Positions 23,752 to 36,400 of a DNA stretch of 64,000 nucleotides are shown piece after piece. The number at the start of each line of letters is the position of its first letter. Position 1 is the first letter of the stretch. The notes under the pieces are model-generated. The model worked only from the letters and a program-made list of their open reading frames with translations. It ran no database searches and had not been told where the DNA came from. Source of the DNA: Adineta vaga (taxonomy: Eukaryota > Rotifera); assembly GCA_021613535.1 (NCBI GenBank), contig CP075495.1, forward strand, positions 5,952,001 through 6,016,000, written 5' to 3'. The translations under genes and the position numbers were made by a program.

Positions 23752-24777
23752 TTATAAATACGGCAAAATGCTTTGAATCCATGGTAAATAGAATCCAACA
23801 CGTGTATAAATTCCTGAAGAAATCGATGTATCACATTGACTATTTCCATAACTAACAATACCGGTTGCGACAAAATGTCCTTGTTTTTGATTATTGTATT
23901 CTACAACTAATAATGGACTACCACTATCACCAGAACATGTATCAATCGGAAGATGATTATAACCTGCACACAATTGTCGAGCGGTGTCCACAATTGATTC
24001 TCGACATTTGATATTTTGTTCATCAACAATTGGCATAACGACATGTTGAAGAGTGGGTGAATTTCGAGTATTTGGTCTCGAATTAAGTTTTCCCCAACCA
24101 CTGACAACGGCTGATGTTTGTGCTCGAGGATATATCGATGATTGCATTGTTGGTAAACAACAAGGTTGTAAATCAGAAGCAAATACATGTCGAATCTTAA
24201 TCACTGCTATATCATTTAAATGTATACTATTATTATATCGATATTCAGGATGATTAAACCATCTATCAACATCGTATCGTTCACCATTGAATTGACGAAG
24301 ATCATGCGCTCTAGCTAATATCTGTATTTGATTAGGACTACGGCCATTTAGACAATGTGCTGCTGTTAAAATTGCAGTCGAAGAAATAATAGATCCTGTA
24401 CAGAATGGTTCTGTTGAATATCGATCAACTAATGCAACCAACCATGGATATGTAAATGGCAGTGCATCTTTACCACCGACGATTTTACCCTTGATCGTTT
24501 TTTGTTGATTAAAATTTGGACAACCACATGGTCGTGGTCCACAAATGAAATCTGGATACGATAAGAGTGATGAAACTGTATGTCGATAACGAACAAAATA
24601 CAGAACGAGTAATATAATTAAAGCAATAAGTATAAGTAAAGAACATATACCACCAACACAACATAGAAGATAACGAACAGAAGGTCTTTGTCGTAATCGC
24701 ATGCGCGATAATGGTCTTAGTGAGGGAGGAGATGGCAATGGTGCTTGTGATGTAGCATAAGGTTGTTCAAAGTACAT
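23752..24777 (-). CDS. Type II transmembrane trypsin-like serine protease, intronless
   Basis: 341 residues in one exon. A proline-rich, arginine-rich cytoplasmic tail (1-37) precedes one membrane span (about 38-62) and a short stem with Cys-rich CGPRPCGCP. The peptidase S1 domain starts at the activation site K|IVGG (residue 99). The catalytic triad is complete: His141 in TAAHC, Asp189 in LNDIAV, Ser285 in GDSGSP. Asp279, six residues before the serine, predicts cleavage after Arg/Lys. The usual GDSGGP is GDSGSP here. The layout resembles hepsin/TMPRSS-type proteases but without a stem domain. No intron is needed, in contrast to its neighbours. Confidence 0.93.
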   Translation of the reverse strand: MYFEQPYATSQAPLPSPPSLRPLSRMRLRQRPSVRYLLCCVGGICSLLILIALIILLVLYFVRYRHTVSSLLSYPDFICGPRPCGCPNFNQQKTIKGKIVGGKDALPFTYPWLVALVDRYSTEPFCTGSIISSTAILTAAHCLNGRSPNQIQILARAHDLRQFNGERYDVDRWFNHPEYRYNNSIHLNDIAVIKIRHVFASDLQPCCLPTMQSSIYPRAQTSAVVSGWGKLNSRPNTRNSPTLQHVVMPIVDEQNIKCRESIVDTARQLCAGYNHLPIDTCSGDSGSPLLVVEYNNQKQGHFVATGIVSYGNSQCDTSISSGIYTRVGFYLPWIQSILPYL

Positions 24778-25499
24778 TTTTGGTTTTTTATGCGACTAAC
24801 TATTAGACTCGTCGATCTATTATATATTTTAAGGACAAAATCAAAATGATTCAGATACTAATTCTCGACCTTTTCAAGGATTAAGGATAAAGAAAAAATG
24901 ATTCATCTTTTTCTTGACAAAAGTATATCTTTTCGAAAGCATGATCACAATTAATTTCAACTTTTTCTTGTTTAAAAATATTCAAAATATTGCAATGTAT
25001 ATTGTTTACTTCTAGAATCAAATAAGAATATGAAAATACTTTTCGAAACTACAACAATTTGTTCATGAAAGTTACTCAAATATCACCTAATAGAAATATT
25101 TTGAATAACAAGATACAAAGTTAAATCATTTTATAGGATTAACATTTTTTAAATCTTGTTTGTCATGTCGATTAAATCTAGACAAACACATATGATTTTT
25201 TATTACTATAATGAAAAAAAGCTTATATCTCATCGTGAATTATCGTCCTTCATCATCGATGTTGACATTGCAAAATAATGATCTGTTCTAAGAAAATTTG
25301 TGTGTGGTGATCAACTGATGTAAATGCATTTGATTACGCTTCATTTTACATTCTATTTGATATGCTAAGTCTTATAAAAGTTCTTGTGCGCGCAAATGAC
25401 ATAGTTGTTTGTTTATCGTATTGTTGTTCGCATCTTCTACCTTTCATAGTTGAACAAAATGGTAAACAAACGTAGCAAATCGAATGGTACCAATTCGTT
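24778..25499. other. Intergenic region upstream of the protease
   Basis: No exon recognised. Probably the protease promoter (minus strand) plus AT-rich spacer. Confidence 0.5.
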
Positions 25500-25850
25500 C
25501 AATATAGTTAGAATCGTATTCTTAGCTGCATTTTCAGATTTATTTTTTGGTACAACAAATTCAGTGAGATCAGATTAGCATGCTTCTCTTCTATCTTCGA
25601 AGGTCAATATTAAATATATCCTGTATTAAATTCAATAACCTACTTGCCAACATTGCTATAACCTGAAATGCGTACTTTTTATCAAGAATCAAGTCTGCGA
25701 TAGATATTTTAATGTAATCACGTACTTGTTGTTGATGTATCCATATAAAAAAAATCATAAATATTGCTTTATAATCTAAGTAGATAATATATTTTTGAGT
25801 CTCACTATCAGCAATATGACTCTATTCTATATCTAGGATACTTTTACTGT
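25500..25850 (-). pseudogene. Decayed partial copy of the neighbouring 7-exon gene
   Basis: Read on the minus strand, segments align with the C-terminal third of the gene at 25980-27188. SDLTEFVVPKNKSE matches its RSDRIEFSVPKNESK, YIKISIADLILDKKYAFQVI matches HIKVYLHNLQSGTKHVIQI, and KYIIYLDYKAI matches KYSIYLNDKEI. In-frame stops and shifted frames interrupt these stretches, so it is a broken duplicate directly downstream of the intact gene. The 130 bases between them (25851-25979) show nothing further. Confidence 0.65.
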
Positions 25851-25979
25851 CTGTGATAACCAACAAAATTAATAGTCAAGAAAAACACTCATATTCTTTC
25901 ATTTATTTTATGTCATACATAACATCAAAACTAAGAAGGAAACCTCTAAGAATAATTATAAGACAAAGCCATCGTCGAA

Positions 25980-27188
25980 CTATGTATAATGTTTCAAGAT
26001 TTTTTTTCTTGATACTATTTCATGGCAAAGTAATTGATACAGTTCCATTGCACGTAGTCGAGATTTATCATGCTCAGAGATCGATTGATTAGATTGTTCT
26101 TGATGTTCATCATTCGTTTTGATAAAATCTGCAAGTAAAATATATCCTGTCGTAACTATCCAAATGATTAATGCCGAAAACAAAACTAACCTGCTGAATT
26201 TAATAGAACTGTTTCATTTGATATATTTGTAATAGGAGCAATTTGTTTACTTTCGTTCTTTGGTACAGAAAATTCTATACGATCTGATCGATATGTTTCT
26301 GTTCCATCTATAGGAAAATAAGTTTACTATTTCTTGAGATATTTATACGATTAAAGTCAACGAACTAGAAAGTTTGGCTATAATTTGAATGACATGTTTG
26401 GTTCCTGATTGAAGATTATGTAGGTACACTTTTATGTGTTCATGAATGGATTCGTTATTAATCTATATTGCACTTTTATCATCTACTATTAAAAGAATGA
26501 AATATTATACATACATGTTGAATTTCTTTGTCATTCAAGTAGATACTATATTTCGGTGCACAGTGGTCACCAATATGATCCCATACAATAGTAACAATTG
26601 GTTTTACCTTATTTTCATTCCATTGAAAACAAATTAATGGATTGATCCCAATACCATACTCAGTAAAATGAAATTTCTAAAAAATAACATCTATATTCTA
26701 GTTTTATTCTACAGGATAAAGGTGACGTACGCATAAATTTGATTGTTTATTTGTCATTGTTTCATTCGTCTTTATTGAGATTGCTTCAACTAGAACAGCG
26801 ATTGCCTTTCCTTTTTCGACCGGAAAACCAGATAGTGATATATCACGATTGTAACGACTGAATTCTCCGCGAACAATATTGTCAACTCTTAACTACAGTA
26901 GTATGATTAATATGTGAAATCTATTCTTTGTCAACAATCAGTTGGGTTACTTTAAATTTATCAATCAATTCTCGAGCGTAATCAGGTTCAACGTTAATAG
27001 TTGCATACACTTTATTATATGGAGATCTTGGTATTGCATGTTTCAACTCAATAGAGAAAGTGTCCCACAATTTCTTGACATTCTAACATAATATCATAGT
27101 GAATTATGAATGATAGAACTTATTAACATCTTACCAATCGTTTTGATGTTGCGAACAAGTCACTATGGTCAGCTGGTTCACCATTCAT
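25980..27188 (-). CDS. Unrecognised protein, possible fibronectin-III-like fold
   Basis: I do not recognise this gene. Seven exons splice cleanly to 290 residues: 27135-27188, 26951-27082, 26731-26892, 26515-26676, 26366-26462, 26191-26307, 25980-26128. The middle (KPIVTIVWDHIGDHCAPKYS, then VYLHNLQSGTKHVIQIIAKL) has the alternating hydrophobic pattern and the L-x-x-G-T-K-H-x-x-x-I spacing of fibronectin type III strands. The last 50 residues are charged and helical-looking. No signal peptide or membrane span is evident. The initiator ATG at 27186-27188 is the best visible, but an upstream exon cannot be excluded. A decayed partial copy lies just downstream. It is divergent to the TRPM gene, about 300 bases away. 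Confidence 0.7.
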
Positions 27189-27489
27189 AGTCAGTAAATG
27201 ATCGATTCAGAGTTGTTCGTATACAATGTTAAGATCAGTCTGCTCTTCTTGTATTACTTATGAGAATAACTACTTGCAGGTTTTCTATAACGCAAGATTC
27301 ATTTAAATACAAATAAAATGTGTTTTTCGAGTCCTTTGTATCATTGATTTTTTTATTTGTCTGATTCATATAATTATAAAATCTTGTAATGATTCTTCTT
27401 TTTTCATATAACTTCTCAATTGAATCGACTGTTCGATTATTAACTGTTGATTTAACACGACAGATATTATAAAATTGTTCTTTCGACAA

Positions 27490-30400
27490 ATGAATATTGT
27501 TAGTCCTGAAAAACGTTATCAGGTATATTTGAGCATATTTTTTCATTTGACTTTATTCGATTGATTTTAGCCAACCTGTGACTTGAGTCCAGATCAAATA
27601 ATTAACCAACTGAATATTTGCTATCGAGTATGCTATAAATATACTCCAAATAAATCAAAGTAATATTCAACAATCTGATCTTTGTATACATTAATACGAA
27701 ACTCTATTTATTATAGTAAAGATGAGCAAGATCTTTGTCAATGTAATCATCCAAAGATGAAGCATAAAGATGAAACAAGTTCATCGAACAAAACTAAATG
27801 GAGTATGGAAAATAATACTAAAAGAAAGCCAAATTCAAAACATGGACCCGTCGTGAACGATGGAAAGGTAAATATAGAAAATGAACAATTTTGTTTTTTT
27901 ACTTAGTTTCATATATATTTCGGATTTAGTATGTTCAACTTGCTTTGGATACACCAGTAGAAATAGTAGAGAGAATTCTTCTTGAAGCGTGGAAAATTCC
28001 GAAACCTAGTTTTATTGTTTCGATTATCGGTGGTGTGGAATATTTTAAATTACATGATCGACTCGAAACGAATTTTATCAATGGAATTATTGATATTGCT
28101 CGGAAATCAAGTATATATCTAATCATACAATTCCACAGTAGTGATATTTATTTGAATGTCAATTTAGATGCATGGTTAATTACGACGGGTTATCGAGTTG
28201 GAATTGCTCAACTAGTTGGTGAAGCAATTAGTAAAGTTAAATATATGTACTTGGAAAATAAACAAATTACTGCTATTGGTTTATCCAAATGGGGTTGTAT
28301 CAGCAATCAAGACCAAGTCTTACGTTCAAAAGCTGATGATTTACAGGAGGTCTGGCCATATTAACCTCGCTAGATGACATAAACAAAACAACGGTTCTTT
28401 TTCTCTATAGAAAATTGAAGCATATATATCAAAACCTACGAGTAGGAAGAAACCAAAAACAGAACGTCTTAGCGGACAATATGATTTAGAAATGAATCAT
28501 AGTCATTATCTGATGTTAGATGATGGTACTATTCGTTCAGATGATACAGGAGATTATCGAACGCGATTAGCAGTCCATCTCGGAAGATTACAACGTAAAA
28601 ATGATGTTTTCAGTATGTATTTACTTTTTATTAAACGAAATATTAAGTACTTAAATAAGAAGTGAATACAGTGATATTTGAATTTCAAGTATAAACAATT
28701 CACAGTTATATCGTAAAGGAATACATAAAGAAAGAAAGTCATAAATAGTAAGTAAACACATCTATCGATAAAGAATATCAAAGGTTTCTTGGCAACAGAA
28801 TTCTCAAGATCGATAGATAGATTTAATTGTGAATGTATTTATTTAAATTTAGTACCAGTTGTCACATTAGTCGTCGAAGGAGGAAAAGATACTATAACAA
28901 ATATATATTATGATTTGAAATCCAATATCCCCGTTGTAATTGTTGATGTAAGACACTAGACGAATATGGAATTCTTTTTTTTAATAAGAAGCCATATATT
29001 AATACAATTAGGGTAGTGGAAGAGCGAATTTCTTGCACCAGTGGCTATTGAATACAAAAGAGCTTGATAATGATGCGGAAAATCGAACAAAAATTTATGA
29101 AATTAATGAATTAGAGGTGAAATATGAAGAAAATCATTCAAATCATGACTCTAATGCAGAATCAAGGTAGTTTTTATATGCTTTTCGTTGAACTCAATGA
29201 TATATTTATTATATAGTATTCGAAACTCTCAAGTTATTCATCTTTCTGGTTGTGAAAAGTTAGTTTTGAACATCGTATTCATTTCTTTGCTATTCGAACT
29301 TCTTCTAGACTTCTACAAATATTTAAAAACTATCGAGAACGATTAAAAAACGATTTGAAAAATGTTCTAATTTCAACTAAAGGTTCATCCAGCAGAGATA
29401 ATGAGGAATTCGAAACTTTAGTTAAACAGGTTATGTATTGTTTACAACCAGCTGTACGTTCGGATATTACAATATTCGATTTCAACTCTGATGGAAATTT
29501 ATCGGAAGCGATTTTTCGAAGTGTCTGTCGATGTAAGTTGAGATATAATTGATATTTGTTTCATCAAGTTATACTAAATATGAATTTATTTTAGCACGTC
29601 AAAAATTATCGAAAACAAAACGTATCGAATCGGGCGATTTATTTTCACACAGGCAACACCATAAATCTCATGATTCCATTTATCAAAAAGAACAAAATGC
29701 TGAACGATCACAGTTACTTGATGTAGCAATGGATTGGAATTGTATCGATGCAGCAAAAGAATGGATTTTCCGTGGAGCATTAGATAACATTTTGGTAATA
29801 CTACTGGTTTCATAATATAATATATATATACATTTCCTTTAGGATAAGCATCAAGCGTTTATCAATGCTTTACAAAAGAATTTACCATCATTTGTTTATG
29901 AATTTCTCAACTTAGGAATTGACCCAAGTGAAACATTTTTCGAAAAGAAAACACTTTCACAAGATAATCAATATAGAAAATTCCTTCGAACGTTATATAC
30001 ATCCAGAGAAGTGGTATGAAATCGATTCGACATTGACTACTTGTCGCAATAAACTTTTGTTTTTAGAATAGTGAAAAACGACATTTAAAATATTTCATTG
30101 ATGAAGATAGTGCAGTTAAAGGAAGAAAAATTGAATCTGTTGAAAAATTAAATATGATTCTTTCGACTCTCATTGATCATAAAATGCATAACCTATATTT
30201 CAATACATTGAACGAAGAAGCTCAATACCGAGAAAGATGGGGTTTATCAAAAATACCTAACAACAAATATCCGAACGAAAATGGTGATAGTGAACGTAAA
30301 AATTTATTCAAAGAAGAAAATAAAATTGATCACAAGGAAAGAATTCGAGATTACATTATGCGTGATTTGTTTCTATGGGCAATTCTTATGAATCATATTG

Positions 30401-33047
30401 AATTGGCAAAAGTCTTTTTAGCTCATATGAAATATCGAATATGTCCAGCATTGATCGCGACAAAAATTCTCAAACAATATTATCTAAAGGCAACTTACGG
30501 TGATCTTAAAACTAGTTATGAAACAAGTGCACACTATTTTGAACAATATGCTATCAATTGCTTGGATAAATGTGATAAATATGATCGTGTTAAAGCATGT
30601 GAAATAGTTTTACAACAAAATGAAGTCTATGGATACGTTACTTGCTTACAAGTTAGTTTCGATCGTAGTTCTTCCGAATAAAAATAATTATTATAATATG
30701 TTATTAGATTGCTGCAACTGCAGATGATAAAGATTTCATCGCCACTCCATGTTGTGTTCAAGCTCTCGATAATATTTGGTATGATAAACTATATCCAGAA
30801 CAAATGAAAAACTCTAATATAATATGGTTAATACTCGGATTTGTAACATGTGGTCTGGTGGCACCTGTATGTGTTACATATAGAGAAGGTGAAGAGGTTA
30901 GGATAAAAAACAAAATTATGTTGAGATTCGCATAATTGATTTTGTTAGAGAATAAAAATCGTTTTCGTAATCCATGAAGTTTTATTTTAGAAACCAAAAG
31001 GATTCGATCAAACATGCAGGAAGTAAAATATTCGGCCGTCAAAATAGGATAACGATGAACATATTAAGTTATCTCTTTAGATTAAAATCAAATGGATTGA
31101 ACTATTGCGAACCATTTCTGCTTGAATATCCACACGAATCTGTACCAAAACCAGCACATCGTCGTTATTTACCGAAATTAGCCAAATTTCATGAATCACT
31201 TCCTGTCAAATATAGTTATCATTTGGTTTGTATATGAATACAATTAAAACAGTTACTTCAAAACATACATCTCAATTGTTTTTAGATATCCTACAGTTTA
31301 TTTCTTCTACTTTTTTCCTATGTTCTTCTTTTTAACTTCTCGCCACCTACCGATAAGATTCCGTCAATACATTGGACTGAAATCTTAACTATTCTTCTAA
31401 TTCATTTCATGTTAGTTGAAGAAATTCATTTTGTGAGTATTTCTTTATTGTAAATCAGTCATGGTTTATCAATGAACTAATTTCTAGTTTGTCAATCAAG
31501 ATAGTTTACACTGGTCGGAAAAATTTAAAAACTATTTCAGTAGCTTTCTAAAACAAATGACAATGCTTGGCTTTTTATTTTTCTACATTGGATTAATTGT
31601 TCGATTTACCAACGTTGACTCGGAAGACAAATTTGTTGCAGCACGGTTTGTTTTTTTTTTCTTCCATTTGTATAAAATGACATACATATCTAAGTGTAGA
31701 GTGATTATGGCTATTGATCTGGAAATATGGTGGCTCCGTTCTTTATCATTTATTATTGTACTACCGTTTCTCGGACCTCATCTCGTTGCCATTGAAAAAA
31801 TGGTAACAAATATGTTCTTTTGATGTCTCTAAAATTGTTCTATTTCAATTTCTTACAGCTAAAAGATTTGATATTTTTCATTTGTATTATTGCAATTGTT
31901 ATGGCTGGTTATGGTGTCGCATCTCGTTCTATGACCTACTATCCAATAGTCAACAATTTCACTCAAGAAACAGGCGGCCCTATCGATGCTCGATTCGATG
32001 GTCGAAGTATTTTTCGTAACATTGCTTATCCTGTTTATTATCTCTTGTATGGAGAATTCGGCAATGAACTGAGTAGTCTAGATGGTATGTACACATAATC
32101 TAATAGATTTTTCAATTCTTATTTGTGATTGTATACGATTGAACAGATCATAGTGATGCTGGATGGTCGATTGCAACTCATGTGTTACTTGCTATTCATA
32201 TGATATTTGTGAATATTCTACTAACGAATCTTTTGATTGCTATTTTTAGGTACGAGTATTTGTTTGGAATCATTATATATATATATATATATATGTATGT
32301 AAATGAATATTGAGTATATTTTAGTAAACGATTTGATGAAGTCTATGAAGATACAAAAAAAATTTGGCATTATCAACAATATTGTTTTGTCCGTGATTAT
32401 TTTGTACGTTCACCATTTATACCTCCAATTAGTTTTATACACAATATGTATAATTTATGTCGAATGTTCGTCTTCTTTCTACTACAGCATTTTTCTGAAA
32501 ATAAATCGGGAGATCGTCGCATGAAAGTATTTAGTAAGTGTACAACAACAGTTTCTCAGTTTATTTTCATAAATTTCTTCCAGAAATGATCGCGAAAGAA
32601 AAGGCTCTGATAAAACAATGGCAACAATTCGAAGAATCATCAACATTTGAGTATGCTCACGATGAAGTGAAAATAGCAAAATCTGATTCGAACGGGTAAA
32701 TAAAAAAGAAAGATACTTTACTCTCTAAATATTAAAATGAATTTAGACCATCTAAAGGATCAGATACGTTTAATAAAGAAAACACGAAAGACATCATGAT
32801 CAAAGATAATACTACGAATGAAACATTGCATAATCTTCAACAGACACAAGATGATCTAATCGAATTGCATTGTATAATGGAAGAGGTAAAAACCAGACTC
32901 AATGATATACTAAAAGTAAATATTTGTTTATATAAATTAGATCATAAACTTTATGAGTATTCACTCTATTTAGCAAAAGAAACCATGAAACGAAATCATT
33001 CTTCTTGGCTCTCCTCTTCGATTGAAATTATCTTTTTACTAATCTAA
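27490..33047 (+). CDS. TRPM-family cation channel, copy A
   Basis: A complete 23-exon gene encoding 1371 residues. The N-terminal TRPM homology region (SLOG-like) includes PSFIVSIIGGVEYFKLHDRL and MNHSHYLMLDDG. A long helical region follows, then six membrane segments, a pore with YGEFGNELSSLDG, S6 with HMIFVNILLTNLLIAIF, the TRP-box region and a short C-terminal coiled coil (LHNLQQTQDDLIELHCIMEE). No Nudix or alpha-kinase domain is present. Exons: 27490-27522, 27571-27659, 27717-27867, 27930-28110, 28168-28349, 28411-28612, 28853-28947, 29012-29166, 29217-29258, 29309-29532, 29595-29794, 29843-30013, 30067-30651, 30708-30919, 30991-31225, 31286-31432, 31488-31645, 31700-31802, 31859-32084, 32147-32249, 32325-32533, 32584-32695, 32747-33047. 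Exon 1 (11 codons) was chosen by its match to copy B. The join 30919/30991 is the only one keeping the frame open. Confidence 0.9.
31859..32249 (+). repeat. Gene-conversion tract, TRPM copy A
   Basis: Two exons and the 62-base intron between them align without gaps to 37656-38046. I count about seven differences over 391 bases, three of them in the last ten. Only one residue differs in the pore exon (Pro to Ser). The exon just upstream is only about 75% identical between the copies. Confidence 0.85.
32273..32294. repeat. (AT)n microsatellite in TRPM A intron 20
   Basis: About eleven AT units, absent from the matching intron of copy B. It lies immediately 3' of the conversion tract. Confidence 0.8.
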
Positions 33048-33487
33048 ACTAACTCCTTTGATGTAGCATTCATCTAATATGATTGACTTAGTTTCCAGAT
33101 ACCATTGTTCGATTTTTTCGAAATTCAAAATAAAAACTAAAATCATGATTTAAAACCAATGACTATATATATATGTATGACCTTCTATGAATATACCTAG
33201 GTGTTTGTTTATCTATAAATCAAATGGTTTCACTGATTTTATATTAAATTTTTTTTTTCGATAAATAAACTTTCTCATTTGCTTAATGAATTATTAGAGA
33301 AATATATAATGTTTATAAAAAATGACTGGAGCGACATTTAATTTCATATATTCATAACTTTCTCATTCATTATTTATAGAAGAAGGAAGACTTATAATGA
33401 ATGGTTCGTATATTATGGTACAATTCTCATACCAGATAAAATAACGAAGTAACTTTATCATAAGTTAACTTTACATAATTCGAATAA

Positions 33488-36400
33488 ATGTTGCCTTCTA
33501 TTTCATCAACTAAATATCGAGTATAAAACAAGTATAAATTAATAACACCAGTCGGATCTTTCAATTATTATAGGTTGCTAAACAATGTTTATCGACAGAA
33601 CATTCAAGTAAACCCGAACTTTACTACCGAGTTTGTACACAATTCTCTCCAAATAGGTTTTCTTTAATTTTTATTCTTATTCTTGAGTTCATTTGAATTT
33701 TCGGTTTTTCTCTTAGTGAAAATAAAGATGTCTGTGTATGCAATCAACCAGAACAATTCCATACAGAAAGAGAAAACGAATGGAAAAAATGGAGCATGCA
33801 AACTCATACTAAAAAGAAAAGATTTGACCATTCTGGTCGATTTTTGAACATTGATGCTTCCGTATAAAACTATTCATTGAATTATTCAATTTATTAACAA
33901 CTTTTAAAATAAATTTTTAGTTTGTTCGAATTGCACCAGATACGAAAATGAATGAAATTGAAAAACTTCTTCTGAAAACATGGAAAATTGCAAGACCTAA
34001 ACTAATTATTTCTATTATCGGTAGCACGAAATATTCTGATTTAACAGATCGATTGGAATCAGATTTAATTAATGGGATTGTTGATATTGCAACAAAACCA
34101 GGTATGATTCGAATTATCTACAAAAAAAACATATTTGAACTCTTTTTTCAAATAGATGTGTGGATGATTACAAATGGATATAATATGGATATTGTACGAC
34201 TTGTAGGACAAGCAATTAAGAAAAATAAATTAAAACAATCAAAACAGGAAATGATTGCGATTGGCATATGTAAATGGGGATGTATTAAAAATGTAGAATA
34301 TTTAACAGATTTCAAAGAAGAAGAAGAAGAAGAAACACAGAAGGTAGAATGTATATGTATCATAGATGTGATTCTGTACAGATGGATGCTTTATTAGCAG
34401 ATAAGAAGACATAGACTTAGTAATTTCGACAAAGATGAAGGAGAAAAATACTGCAAAGGTGGTCAATACGAACTTGAAATGAATCATAGTCATTATTTAA
34501 TGTTAGACGATGGACGATATGGATATACGGATACGGAAGATTTTCGAACGCAATTATGTTGTCGAATGGTAAATCTCGATGATAATGATAAATCATACGG
34601 TAGATTAACAATAAATTAGATTCTTTACTTCTGTTGTTTTATTTCTAGTACCGGTTGTTACGCTCGTCGTAGGAGGAGATCTCAATACTATAGAAAACAT
34701 TTATTATGATTTAAGTAACAATATACCTGTTATTATTACTATCGTAAGATCGTATAAAAGTCAATCAATTTTAATTCTGATTAATTTAACAAAAACGATA
34801 GGGCAGTGGACGAATTTCTCAATTTTTCACTCGTTGGTTGAAGTATACTAAACGATTTGATGATCTATCGGAAGAACGTAAAATACTATATGAAATTAGT
34901 GAATTGAAGGAAAGCAAAATGAAATCTTCCCATTTACGAGCTCATAATGTTATTATCGATAGAGATAGGTAAGATCAACTTTCTAACAATGTTTTTTTTG
35001 TCTTATTCTTTGAATTATAACAGAACGATTGTTTATACTAATTTATACCTGGATCGTTCAGTAACAAAGTAAATGATGGGTTTTCCATTTCTAAAAATTG
35101 ATTGATATATTTATGTTTTTCTTTTACTAAAGACTTGATGAGTTGTTTAAAGATTATAAGAAACACTTGCAAGATGATTTAAGATATACTCTTTATGGTG
35201 AAGATGATTCGGATACTCGAAACGATACTTGTGAAAATCGACTATTTTCTAAAGCAGTTCAACAAGTTCTATTTTGTCTTCAACCATCTGTTCGTCATAA
35301 TATTACCATATTTAGTATAAATTCAGAATATAATTTTTCTGAAACATTGTTCAGAAGTATCTGTACATGTAAGTAAATAACAGTAAAATATCTGTATTTA
35401 TTTTCACTAAGTTTTTTGTAGCTTATGAAACATTTACAACAATTAAAGAAAAACGACTTGAAGAAATCACTTCGCTTCGTCAAATTGCTGATAGAGAAAA
35501 TCAAAATGATGGAAAATTAAAATTACTTGAATTAGCAATGGATTGGAATTGTATTGAAGTAGCCAAAGAATTTGTTTTACAAAATTCTCTACATAACATA
35601 TCGGTATCAGTTATCTACATTGTCAATTTCTATGTTCATATATTTTGTATGTTTAGAATCAAGAAGAAACATTTATTAAAGCTCTTACAAATAATCTACC
35701 TTATTTTATCTATGAATTTATTAAACTAGGTATTGATCCAGGAGAAATCTTCTTTCCAGGAGATACATTTAGTCGATCATCTGAACGATATGATAAATTC
35801 ATAAAAGTTTTATACAATAAACAAATTACGGTAAGTGATAAATATGAAAAATATTGTAAGTTGTTTATTTTTATTTTGGTAGAAAAATGCTGAATCACGC
35901 CTTCAGTCTTTTATTGACGACAATGGGAAGTTAGCTAACAAAGCAATCGATTCTACCGATGCACTCAATGTTATTCTTCGTGTTCTTATTGGTGATTATA
36001 TGCATGAACTGTATTTCGATGGATATCAAGGAGAATATTTGAAACGAATAGAATCTGGCTTAAAGAAACCGATCAAACCTAAAATTGATGATGAATCGAT
36101 AACTTTTCCATTTCCATCAAATGAAATGGCCAAAGAACTTGCACAAGATTACATTATGCGTGATTTATTTCTATGGACTATACTTATGAATTACATTGAA
36201 ATGGCAAAAGTCTTTTTATCTCATATGAAATATCGAGTATGTCCAGCATTAATCGCGACAAAAATTCTCAAACAATATTATCACTATGAAACTCATGAAG
36301 ATATTCGAATTATTTATAAAAATAATGCAAATTATTTCGAAAAATATGCTATTAATTGTTTACGTGAATGTGTTGAGCATAATGCAGAACGAACATGTAA

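Noticed and set aside
27235-27546. 103-codon minus-strand open frame
   Set aside because: It overlaps the first TRPM exon and lacks a link to the neighbouring minus-strand gene; composition is Lys/Asn/Ile-rich.
30898-30990. Possible frameshift in TRPM copy A
   Set aside because: A splice from 30919 (GTTGAG donor) to 30991 keeps the frame open and makes the total coding length divisible by three.
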